Assembly (NCBI GenBank): GCA_025059915.1
Contig: JANXDD010000005.1
Location: 1-36,244, forward strand
Length of the DNA: 36,244 nucleotides
Origin: Bacteroidia bacterium
Lineage (GTDB): Bacteria; Bacteroidota; Bacteroidia; SpSt-205
Direction of reading: 5' to 3'
This document shows, piece after piece, positions 7,380 through 14,621 of this stretch. The position numbers and the translations under genes are program-made. The notes below the pieces were generated by a model, which saw only the letters and a program-made list of their open reading frames with translations, did not search any database and was not told the origin of the DNA. How positions within the stretch are numbered: position 1 is the first letter of the stretch; each line of letters begins with the position of its first letter.

Positions 7380-9230
7380 ATGTGCGGTATCGTAGCTTAT
7401 ACGGGTTTCCGCAGCGCAGCGCCTCTCTTGATAGAGGGCCTTCGCCGGCTGGAATACCGGGGATACGATTCTGCTGGGCTCGTTACTCTCTCTAATGGTC
7501 AGTTCTGGCTTCGCAAGCAGGCAGGAAAAGTCTCAGCTTTGGCTCGTGTAACCGATGAGCGCTCAGTTCCCGGTACGGTTGGCATTGCTCATACTCGCTG
7601 GGCTACCCACGGCGCTCCCACCGATACCAACGCTCATCCCCATGTCAGCTATGATGAAAATCTCGTGCTGGTGCATAATGGCATCATAGAAAATCATGCT
7701 GCTCTGCGTGCGCGTTTAGAGCGGGAGGGCATAAGCTTTGTGAGCGAGACAGATACAGAGGTTTTAGCGCACTGGCTGGCGTGGATACGTCAGCAATATC
7801 CGACTGAGAGTTGGTCAGAGGTAATAAAGCGGGCTTTCGCTCACGTAGAGGGAACCTTTGGCATAGCTATTTTGGTCAAACAGGCCCCCGGGCTTGTGAT
7901 TTTGGTGAGGCGATTCAGTCCTCTCTTGATAGGATTAGGAAAGGGTGAATATATCGCTGCTTCGGATGCCACGGCTATTATCCCTTATACGCGGGAGGTG
8001 ATTCATTTGGAAGAGGATGAGGCTGCTCTTTTGCACCCAGACTTTTCGGAGCCAGAAATTTTCAGCCTGAAGGATAAGATACGCATTCCTCAGAGAGAGT
8101 ATATAGAGTGGGATGTAGCGGCGATTGAGCGGGGGGGCTATCCTCACTTTATGCTCAAAGAGATATTTGAGCAGCCTCAGGCTTTGCGTGAATGCATGCG
8201 GGGTCGGATTCGTCAAGAGCCTTTAGAGGTGCGGCTGGGAGGAATCAGTAGCGTAATGGACAAGCTCCTCTCTGCTTCTCGTCTCACTCTCGTGGGATGC
8301 GGAACCAGCTGGCATGCTGCCTTAGTTGGGGAATATCTGATAGAGCAGTTAGCTCGCGTCCCTGTGGAAGTTGAATATGCTTCAGAGTTTCGTTACAGGG
8401 ACCCCGTTATTTTGCCAGGCGATGTTGTTATAGGTATAAGTCAAAGTGGGGAAACCGCTGATACTTTGGCTGCCCTTCGCATGGCAAAAGCCCGAAATGC
8501 CCTCATTTTAGGCATCACGAACGTAGTAGGTTCCAGCATTCCACGTGAAACCCACGCAGGGATATACATTCATGCAGGTCCTGAGATAGGGGTGGCTTCT
8601 ACAAAAGCTTTTACGGCTCAGCTTACAGCGCTTACGCTTTTTGCCCTACATCTGGGAGCTGCTCGGTATGTCATAGACCGCAGCCTTCATGACCTTTTGA
8701 TAGAAACGCTTCTTGGGCTGCCTGACTTGGTAGCGCAGACCTTAGAACGGCTAAATGAGCCTGCCTTACACGTTGCTGAGCAGCTTGTCTCTGCGACAAA
8801 TGTGTTCTACCTGGGGCGGGGATATAACTTCCCAGTGGCTTTAGAGGGTGCTCTCAAGCTTAAGGAGATTGCCTACATTCATGCGGAGGGCTATCCTGCT
8901 GCTGAGATGAAACACGGCCCCATAGCGCTGATTGACAAAGGAATGCCAGTGGTAGTAATTGCTCTGCGGGACAGCCTTTATGAAAAGGTGCTGGGAAATA
9001 TCCAAGAGGTACGCGCCCGAGGGGCAAAAGTCATAGCTATTGCCACAGAGGGGGATGAACACATTCGTTCGTATGCGGAGGAGGTTCTGTACGTGCCAAA
9101 AGTACCTGAGCCTCTATCTCCAATTTTGGCCGTACTTCCGCTCCAGCTTTTAGCCTACCATACAGCGGTCTTACGCGGATGCGATGTAGACCAACCGCGC
9201 AATCTGGCTAAGTCAGTAACAGTAGAGTAA
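7380..9230 (+). CDS. glmS: glutamine--fructose-6-phosphate aminotransferase (isomerizing)
   Basis: Makes glucosamine-6-phosphate from fructose-6-phosphate and glutamine, the entry to UDP-GlcNAc for peptidoglycan and lipid A. The start must be the ATG at 7380, not the in-frame TTG at 7371, because the mature enzyme needs Cys2 as its N-terminal nucleophile (MCGIVAYTG). The class II amidotransferase domain follows (RRLEYRGYDSAG, HTRWATHG, HNGIIENH), then two SIS domains (GCGTSWHAA, SQSGETADTLAALR, STKAFTAQL; later EGALKLKEIAYIHAEGYPA with HGPIALID) and the C-terminal lid PRNLAKSVTVE. Length (616) is normal. No ribozyme-type leader exists upstream: only about 50 bases separate it from the divergent lipoprotein gene. 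comEC follows after 7 nt. Confidence 0.97.
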   Translation: MCGIVAYTGFRSAAPLLIEGLRRLEYRGYDSAGLVTLSNGQFWLRKQAGKVSALARVTDERSVPGTVGIAHTRWATHGAPTDTNAHPHVSYDENLVLVHNGIIENHAALRARLEREGISFVSETDTEVLAHWLAWIRQQYPTESWSEVIKRAFAHVEGTFGIAILVKQAPGLVILVRRFSPLLIGLGKGEYIAASDATAIIPYTREVIHLEEDEAALLHPDFSEPEIFSLKDKIRIPQREYIEWDVAAIERGGYPHFMLKEIFEQPQALRECMRGRIRQEPLEVRLGGISSVMDKLLSASRLTLVGCGTSWHAALVGEYLIEQLARVPVEVEYASEFRYRDPVILPGDVVIGISQSGETADTLAALRMAKARNALILGITNVVGSSIPRETHAGIYIHAGPEIGVASTKAFTAQLTALTLFALHLGAARYVIDRSLHDLLIETLLGLPDLVAQTLERLNEPALHVAEQLVSATNVFYLGRGYNFPVALEGALKLKEIAYIHAEGYPAAEMKHGPIALIDKGMPVVVIALRDSLYEKVLGNIQEVRARGAKVIAIATEGDEHIRSYAEEVLYVPKVPEPLSPILAVLPLQLLAYHTAVLRGCDVDQPRNLAKSVTVE

Positions 9231-9237
9231 GCTCCTA

Positions 9238-10746
9238 ATGCCCGCATGGCGATATCCCTTCGTGTGGGCAGCAGCGGGCATGATTTTGGGGATTCTCCTT
9301 GCTGAGATTTCAGGGAAGGGAGCTTTGCTCATATGGGGTGGAATAGTAGGGGGAAGTGCCTATGCGTGGTTTAGATTGCAGTGGGGGCGGCTAGTGTGGA
9401 GCTTGCCTCTTTTCGCTTTTCTGGGATGGGTGCGGGCATGGGTGGAAAAACTTCCTCCTCCTAATGCTCTTTCTACTTTCACGGGACATCTGGTTCGGCT
9501 CTCTGGGTATGTAATAGAAGAGCCTTTTCGCACAAAAAGGGCTTATCGGCTTCTTTTGCGGGTAGATTCAGTTTATCTATATCGCTTGAGGCAGCTCTTT
9601 CCTACAGAAGGTCGGCTTCTTCTGTATGTGAGAGACAGTAGCGTAATGACCATTCCTGTCGGGACCCGCATTTATGCTTCCTGCCGGCTGGATAGCATTC
9701 GCTTCGGGGCAGATTATTGGGCACGACAAAAAGTTTTTGTAAGTGCATTTTCAGAAGAGGTGGAGAAAGGAAAGATAGAACCCCTTTACCTCTTCGGTTA
9801 CTTTCAGCGGCTGCGGCAAGCTATAATAGCCAAGATGGAATCCACCTCTCCTCTCTCAGGGGCCCCTCTGGCTGTGGCACAAGCGCTTCTACTGGGATAC
9901 AAGCGGGGCATAGAACCAGAAGTCCGAGAAACTTTCCAGCTCTCTGGCGCAGCTCATATCCTTGCCGTGTCTGGAATGCATGTAGGGCTTGTTTTGTCTG
10001 TATGGCTTTTTCTTCTTTCTAAGCTGCCGGCGGGGTGGGGAAGGCATTGGGTCAGTCAGAGCCTCCTTCTGGTGGTAGTGGTAATGTATGGCTTTCTTAC
10101 TGGCGCCAGTCCTTCTGCAATGCGAGCCGTGATTATGGGAAGTGTGGCTATCGCAGCGCGCATGCTTCAGCAGCTTTATCTGCCGCTGAATGCCTTAGGC
10201 TTTGCAGCATTTCTCCAGAGTGCAGCCGAACCAAATGTAATATATGAACTGGGATTTCAGCTTTCTTACGCAGCCGTAGGAGGAATCATGGCCTTCTACG
10301 AGCCTATCCGAACTTTTCTCTTGCGCCGCTCAAAGAAAGAAAGCCTCTTTTTCTCCTACCTCAAAGACATTACTGCTGTTTCTCTGGCAGCCCAAGGAGG
10401 AACGCTATTTTTGAGCTGGGCGTACTTTGGGCGCTTTCCTATCTACTTTCTGCTGGCGAACTTGATTGCAGTGCCGCTGGCTACAGCATTAGCTTTTTCA
10501 GCAGTGGCGTGGGTCGGGCTTATGTATGTGCCAGGCGTGGCAGAGATAGTGGGCTATCCTCCTTATGCTTTTGCTTGGCTGCTTGTGAAAAGCGTTCAGC
10601 TTATATCTGCACTGCCCGGGGGAAGTCTTTCCCTTCCTGCTATCCCTCCTTATCTGGGGGTATTCCTGACGCTCATCACGATAGTCGCCGTAGGGGTGTG
10701 GCTCCATCATCGCTTGAAAGAAGCCAAAACGCCTTGGCTCATTTGA
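9238..10746 (+). CDS. comEC: ComEC/Rec2-family DNA-uptake channel protein
   Basis: Integral membrane protein of about 502 residues that in the characterised family passes single-stranded DNA into the cytoplasm during transformation. The N-terminus has paired membrane helices and a soluble OB-like region (TGHLVRLSGYVIEEPF). The competence domain carries the signature AAHILAVSGMHVGLVLSVW, followed by LTGASPSAMRAVIMG and GFQLSYAAVGGIMAFYEP, with multiple hydrophobic helices to the C-terminus. There is no C-terminal metallo-beta-lactamase domain such as B. subtilis ComEC has; the gene ends just after the last helices, making this a short form. It starts 7 nt after glmS and is presumably in its operon. 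Confidence 0.9.
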   Translation: MPAWRYPFVWAAAGMILGILLAEISGKGALLIWGGIVGGSAYAWFRLQWGRLVWSLPLFAFLGWVRAWVEKLPPPNALSTFTGHLVRLSGYVIEEPFRTKRAYRLLLRVDSVYLYRLRQLFPTEGRLLLYVRDSSVMTIPVGTRIYASCRLDSIRFGADYWARQKVFVSAFSEEVEKGKIEPLYLFGYFQRLRQAIIAKMESTSPLSGAPLAVAQALLLGYKRGIEPEVRETFQLSGAAHILAVSGMHVGLVLSVWLFLLSKLPAGWGRHWVSQSLLLVVVVMYGFLTGASPSAMRAVIMGSVAIAARMLQQLYLPLNALGFAAFLQSAAEPNVIYELGFQLSYAAVGGIMAFYEPIRTFLLRRSKKESLFFSYLKDITAVSLAAQGGTLFLSWAYFGRFPIYFLLANLIAVPLATALAFSAVAWVGLMYVPGVAEIVGYPPYAFAWLLVKSVQLISALPGGSLSLPAIPPYLGVFLTLITIVAVGVWLHHRLKEAKTPWLI

Positions 10747-10767
10747 AGTTTGCTTACTTCGTTGCCC

Positions 10768-11184
10768 ATGTACCGCAATCAAGCCATAGAAATAGATGTA
10801 GATGGCTCTTGGCAAGAAAATGGCTATGTGGGCTACGGACTGGTAGTTCGGCAAGATGGAAAAGAAGTATACCGAGAAGGGGGGCGGGTTCCCTCAAATG
10901 ATCCTGACCTTCAGGCTCATCGGCAGATTGGGGGGGAAATCTATGCTGTTGTGCAAGCGGTGCGCTGGTGCCTCCGCCATAAAGTAAAAGCTTGTACCAT
11001 CTATCATGATTACGAGGGCTTAGCTCGCTGGGCGCGTGGAGAGTGGAAAGCTAAAACTACGCTGACCAAGCGCTACGTGGATTTCCTCCGCCGAGCTGGT
11101 GTGGAGATAGAATGGGTGAAGGTGCCAGCCCATGCGGGGCTGGTATGGAATGAGATAGCGAACAAGTTAGCCATGGGCTCCTGA
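10768..11184 (+). CDS. RNase H-like protein (viroplasmin-type), fourth acidic residue changed
   Basis: About 138 residues with an RNase H fold, which in active enzymes cuts the RNA strand of RNA-DNA hybrids. Three metal ligands are recognisable: Asp12 in IDVDGSW, Glu57 in GGEIYAVVQAV and Asp81 in YHDYEGLARWARGEW. The YEGLARWA-GEWKA block is characteristic of the viroplasmin/caulimovirus-like RNase H group. The C-terminal motif is KVPAHAGLVWNEIANKLA: His122 is kept, but the position that is normally Asp (AD-LA) is Asn132. The frame opens at a TTG at 10750; I take the ATG at 10768, which places the first strand correctly. It lies 21 nt after comEC in the same direction and converges on purC. 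Confidence 0.8.
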   Translation: MYRNQAIEIDVDGSWQENGYVGYGLVVRQDGKEVYREGGRVPSNDPDLQAHRQIGGEIYAVVQAVRWCLRHKVKACTIYHDYEGLARWARGEWKAKTTLTKRYVDFLRRAGVEIEWVKVPAHAGLVWNEIANKLAMGS

Positions 11185-11196
11185 GGACTTCCGTTT

Positions 11197-12147
11197 TTAT
11201 ATCCCTAAGCTCTCTATAGCTGCTTCGCAGCGGCTTCGGATTTCTTCTTCTAAATTGTCATAGGCTCTTGGCTGGAAGGTCTCGCCGGTCAGGCGCTGAT
11301 AGACTTCAATGTACCTTTCCCGAGCCTCTTGGATTATGGTAGGAGGGAGGGGAGGAGGGGTGGCATTAGGTTGTCCTTGAAAGCCTTGGCGCATAAGCCA
11401 TTCGCGTACATATTCTTTGGTCAGGTGGATTTGGGGGTCTTGGCGAGCTTGCCTTTCATAGTATCCGTCCAACTTTAAGTACCGAGCACTATCAGGAGTA
11501 TGTACCTCGTCGGCCAGAAGGACTTCTCCATCCCACGTTCCAAATTCATACTTCGCATCGCAGAGGAGCATCCCCCCACGCTCTGCAATCTCTATACCTT
11601 TTTTGAAGAGATAGAAGGCATATTCTCTGATGCGATCCCAGTGGGCTCGGGGCACCAGTCCAGATTCTACTATCTCTCGCTCAGAGATTTCCACATCATG
11701 ACCAATAATGGATTTCGTAGTAGGTGTGAGAATAGGCTCGGGAAGAATATCATTCTCTATAAGTCCGTCGGGCAATCGCACGCCGCTGATTAACCGTCCC
11801 CCAGTCCGATACAAGCGCCACGCATACCCTACTAAGCACCGCCGAATAATCACCTCTACCGGATAAACCTTCACTCGCCGCATCAGAAGCACATTGGGGT
11901 CAGGCGTACTAATCCAAGCAGAGGGCACTTCATTTTGATAAAAGCGGAACATGAAATCCGATATCCCCGTGAGAACTTGCCCTTTATGAGGAATTGTCTC
12001 GGAAAGGATAGTGTCAAACGCCGAGATGCGGTCGGTCGTTACGATCAAAAGGTATTCATGCTCTATCTCGTACACATCGCGTACTTTGCCCCGATAGAAG
12101 CCTGTCTGCTTTGGCAGCTGAAAGTTAGTCTGGTAAAAACCTTGCAT
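11197..12147 (-). CDS. purC: phosphoribosylaminoimidazole-succinocarboxamide synthase
   Basis: Joins CAIR and aspartate to form SAICAR in purine synthesis. Characteristic segments are YRGKVRDVYEI near the N-terminus (nucleotide-binding loop), TTDRISAFD (about 36-44), IPHKGQVLTGISDFMF, EVIIRRCLVGYAW and LLCDAKYEFG, with LADEVHTPDSARY towards the end. At 316 residues it belongs to the longer form found in Bacteroidota and yeast, not the roughly 240-residue E. coli form. Its ATG is 6 nt after the yebC stop, so it is probably the second gene of a yebC-purC transcript. It converges on the RNase H-like gene with 12 nt between stops. Confidence 0.95.
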   Translation of the reverse strand: MQGFYQTNFQLPKQTGFYRGKVRDVYEIEHEYLLIVTTDRISAFDTILSETIPHKGQVLTGISDFMFRFYQNEVPSAWISTPDPNVLLMRRVKVYPVEVIIRRCLVGYAWRLYRTGGRLISGVRLPDGLIENDILPEPILTPTTKSIIGHDVEISEREIVESGLVPRAHWDRIREYAFYLFKKGIEIAERGGMLLCDAKYEFGTWDGEVLLADEVHTPDSARYLKLDGYYERQARQDPQIHLTKEYVREWLMRQGFQGQPNATPPPLPPTIIQEARERYIEVYQRLTGETFQPRAYDNLEEEIRSRCEAAIESLGI

Positions 12148-12153
12148 GGCTTT

Positions 12154-12906
12154 TTATGAAGTGGCAGCGTAATGGGCGGCGATTTCCTCTGTCATAGCGA
12201 GGTTGTGATACACCTTTTGAACATCATCGTGTTCCTCCAGCTGCTCTATCAGGCGAAGGGCTTTTTGGGCTTCTTCCCAGCTGAGTTGCACATATGAGCT
12301 GGGAACCCAAGCCAGGGAGGCTTCTTCTGGTTCAATCTTGAGCTTTTCCAGGGCTTCTTGGAGGGCTCCGAAGCTCTCGTAGCTACAAGTTACTACGGCT
12401 GTATCTTCACTGATTTCCACATCTTCTGCGCCTGCTTCTATCATGGCTTCTAAGAAGGTTTCTTCTTGGGGAATTCTTTCGGCGGGGATAGTGAATACTC
12501 CTTTTCGGGAGAAAAGATAAGACACGGCGCCCGAGGTGGCGAGGCTACCCCCTCCGCGGGAAAAAAGCGTCCTAAGCTGAGAAACTGTGCGGTTCGTGTT
12601 ATCGGTCATGGCTTCAATCAGGACAGCTACGCCGCCAGGCGCATAGCCTTCATACATGACTTCTGTGTAGTTTTCTGCGCCAGAGTCGCCTTTGGAAATA
12701 GCGCGTTCAATCACATCCTTAGGCATATTGGCGCGGCGAGCGTTCTGAATAGCCAAACGCAAACGCGGGTTGAAGTCTGGGTTAGGGCCGCCCTCTCGTG
12801 CTGCTACCGTGATTTCTCGCACCAGTCGGGTGAAAAGCGCTCCTCTTTTCGCATCCACTATGGCTTTTTTTCGTTTTATCTGCGCCCATTTACTATGACC
12901 CGCCAT
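12154..12906 (-). CDS. yebC: YebC/PmpR-family regulator or translation factor
   Basis: About 250 residues beginning MAGHSKWAQIKRKKAIVDAK, the hallmark N-terminus of the family, with VREITVAAREGG, NARRANMPKDVIERAI and YEGYAPGGVAVLIEAMTDN following. Family members have been described as transcriptional regulators and, more recently, as factors that relieve ribosome stalling. The frame is open to 12921, but that extension is the promoter itself: TATCTTTG sits at 12918-12911 and ends exactly 4 nt before the ATG at 12906, so the conserved MAGHSKW start is confirmed independently. It is followed by purC after 6 nt. Divergence from family length is negligible. Confidence 0.95.
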   Translation of the reverse strand: MAGHSKWAQIKRKKAIVDAKRGALFTRLVREITVAAREGGPNPDFNPRLRLAIQNARRANMPKDVIERAISKGDSGAENYTEVMYEGYAPGGVAVLIEAMTDNTNRTVSQLRTLFSRGGGSLATSGAVSYLFSRKGVFTIPAERIPQEETFLEAMIEAGAEDVEISEDTAVVTCSYESFGALQEALEKLKIEPEEASLAWVPSSYVQLSWEEAQKALRLIEQLEEHDDVQKVYHNLAMTEEIAAHYAATS

Positions 12907-12910
12907 ACAA

Positions 12911-12918
12911 CAAAGATA
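12911..12918 (-). promoter_or_regulatory. -7 promoter element of yebC
   Basis: Reads TATCTTTG on the minus strand (perfect TAnnTTTG) and ends 4 nt before the ATG of the universally recognisable MAGHSKW start, which makes it a good calibration point for the leaderless rule. Confidence 0.75.
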
Positions 12919-12929
12919 CAAAGCCTCTC

Positions 12930-14324
12930 TTAGCGGCTCTTTCTAAGAATATGATAGGCAAATCCACCCACTATTCCCATTCCTGCGGCAGTCATGAAGA
13001 GACGCCATTCCATGCTTTCTGCGCATAGAGGCTCCATGAAGGTTACAGCGAGTGCAGGTAAGGTAGCTCCTGCGATTGTAAGTCCCAGGCGCAGCGCCCC
13101 CCGAAAGCTATACCCCATAGTAAGGGATAAAGCCGTCATGCCTCCATAGGCAAGGAGGGTAGTCCATGCGCTGGCGATGTATCCAAACCTTGGAATGCCA
13201 TATAGATTCCCCATCCAAGTTATCAGACTGCCGACGGCTGTGATGACTATGCCGGGGGTTGGGGTCTTTTTGAGCTTGTACCAAATAGAGGCTTGGATGA
13301 GAGAGCCAGCAAAAAGATTTGCCCATAGAAGGATAGGCACCACTTTGAGCGCTTCATGATAAGCTGTAGGGAAGAGCGGTTTAGGAAGCAGTCCCCCCCA
13401 CTGCGTTGCTAAAAGCGGTTTTGTCCATAGGGTGAGAAAAATCACCCCAATAGAGGCGATGGTGTGATATAAAATCCAGCTTCGGTGGAAAAATGAACTG
13501 TCTCCCCGGTATTCGCCCAGCAGGAGCGGCTCTCCCGCTTGACGATACGCTTGAACAAAAAGCGCCAAAGCCATCGCCGCTTTATATGCAGCTCCATAGA
13601 GAGCAGTTTCTACCAAACTGTACCGAGCCAATAAAATGCGGTCTAATACATCGTTTGTAGCGCCAAGGAGGCCCATGATAGCCAGAGGAACCCCATACTG
13701 CAGAAGTGTGAAAGCTGACGGTGCCTCTGAGGGAGAAGGAGGCGGTCCCCACGCAAGCCCCCATATAAGCCGCAGCGCAGAAGAGAAAAGATTAGCCCCG
13801 AGAATAAACTCCACCCCATAGCCCTGGATACCTACGCCCCATATATTGAGTAAAAGAAAGGTGCCTACATGTCCTATTTGGATTGCGGCAAATCGCAGAG
13901 GCGAGCCTATCGCTCTCTGATGCGCCAAAGTAAAACTGCCCCAAGCATCTACCATCCATATGCTTATAGCCAGCCAGAGAAGGGCTTCTCTCCCCTTATA
14001 CCCTAAGGCTGGAGAAATAAAAGGCACTGCCAGAGCAAGAGGAAAGTTGAGCAGAAGCCCGCTCAGGAGAAGTAGTCGCATCACTCGCCAGAAGGTGCCG
14101 CCTAACTGCTCCTTTCTGCCGAAGCGGAAATACGCTGTCTCCATGCCCAAGCCCGTAGCTATGAGTCCAAAGGCAATCCACGAGTACAATTCAGACAGGC
14201 GCCCGTAGTCTTCTACAGGGAGCCTATGTACATAAAGGGGAGTAAGGAGCCAGTTGAGAAGGCGAGCAGTAGCACTGGTAAGCCCGTAAATCGCTCCATG
14301 ATACAGGAGCCTTCGTAGAGACAC
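12930..14324 (-). CDS. polysaccharide/O-antigen flippase-like membrane protein (MOP superfamily)
   Basis: About 464 residues with roughly a dozen hydrophobic helices. The N-terminus SLRRLLYHGAIYGLTSATAR followed by NWLLTPLYVHRLP matches the pattern of Wzx-type flippases and lipopolysaccharide biosynthesis proteins in Bacteroidota. Such proteins flip lipid-linked oligosaccharides across the inner membrane. No glycosyltransferase lies next to it, so the substrate is open; a role in surface glycan or lipid II-like transport is possible. The open frame starts at a TTG at 14330, but that TTG is inside the promoter box (14335-14328), so I place the start at the GTG at 14324. It is separated from yebC by 23 bases that carry the yebC promoter. 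Confidence 0.85.
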   Translation of the reverse strand: MSLRRLLYHGAIYGLTSATARLLNWLLTPLYVHRLPVEDYGRLSELYSWIAFGLIATGLGMETAYFRFGRKEQLGGTFWRVMRLLLLSGLLLNFPLALAVPFISPALGYKGREALLWLAISIWMVDAWGSFTLAHQRAIGSPLRFAAIQIGHVGTFLLLNIWGVGIQGYGVEFILGANLFSSALRLIWGLAWGPPPSPSEAPSAFTLLQYGVPLAIMGLLGATNDVLDRILLARYSLVETALYGAAYKAAMALALFVQAYRQAGEPLLLGEYRGDSSFFHRSWILYHTIASIGVIFLTLWTKPLLATQWGGLLPKPLFPTAYHEALKVVPILLWANLFAGSLIQASIWYKLKKTPTPGIVITAVGSLITWMGNLYGIPRFGYIASAWTTLLAYGGMTALSLTMGYSFRGALRLGLTIAGATLPALAVTFMEPLCAESMEWRLFMTAAGMGIVGGFAYHILRKSR

Positions 14325-14327
14325 GCT

Positions 14328-14335
14328 CAAAGGTA
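14328..14335 (-). promoter_or_regulatory. -7 promoter element of the flippase gene
   Basis: Reads TACCTTTG on the minus strand (perfect TAnnTTTG), three nt before the GTG at 14324. The longest open frame would start inside this box. Confidence 0.62.
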
Positions 14336-14503
14336 GGAGACTACAGGGGTACTGTCTCGTATGCTATCGCCAGTTTTTTACCGCACAGCTGATGAGCGTA
14401 CGCAGGGGCTACAGGAAAAGGGCTTCAGGGCTGGTATGAGATTACGACTTCTTATAAGCAATTACCGCTGAGAGTGGCTTTTTGAGGGCTTACGAAAAAG
14501 GTA

Positions 14504-14556
14504 GTAGATAAGCTAAACTACGTTGAGTACTTCTGTCAGGCTATGCAGCCCTTATG
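14504..14556 (+). repeat. thrS upstream repeat, copy 1
   Basis: Begins GTAGATAAGCTAAACTACG and ends TGCAGCCCTTATG. It is related over its whole length to copy 2, starting 68 bases upstream of it, with about ten substitutions and a 3-base length difference. GTAGT (14501-14505) and ACTAC (14517-14521) form a 5-bp hairpin. Where copy 2 has the thrS -7 element, this copy has AGGCTATG, a degenerate version. It ends in an ATG that opens only a 47-codon frame running into thrS out of frame. Confidence 0.75.
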
Positions 14557-14571
14557 AAGGAAGCAGCTGTG

Positions 14572-14621
14572 GTAGATAAGCTGAACTACGCTAAGTATCT
14601 TGTAGCTTTGCAGCCTATATG
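14572..14621 (+). repeat. thrS upstream repeat, copy 2
   Basis: Begins GTAGATAAGCTGAACTACG and ends TGCAGCCTATATG, the last three bases being the thrS start codon. GTGGT (14569-14573) pairs with ACTAC (14585-14589) with one G-T pair, so the hairpin seen in copy 1 is kept although its sequence differs. It contains the functional-looking promoter box TAGCTTTG. Confidence 0.75.
14603..14610 (+). promoter_or_regulatory. -7 promoter element of thrS
   Basis: Reads TAGCTTTG (perfect TAnnTTTG), ending 8 nt before the thrS ATG, so the leader would be only a few bases long. Confidence 0.65.

Larger units (their letters stand above)
14331..14618. other. 288-base regulatory gap between the flippase gene and thrS
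   Basis: No convincing gene. The left end holds the flippase promoter. GAGAC (14337-14341) can pair with the GTCTC about 12 nt further on. CCGCT at 14465-14469 can pair with AGTGG at 14473-14477 (one G-T pair), followed by TTTTT at 14479-14483, a weak terminator-like element for a forward transcript. The right part carries the two repeat units described separately and the thrS promoter. The middle (about 14360-14460) shows nothing I can assign. Confidence 0.6.
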
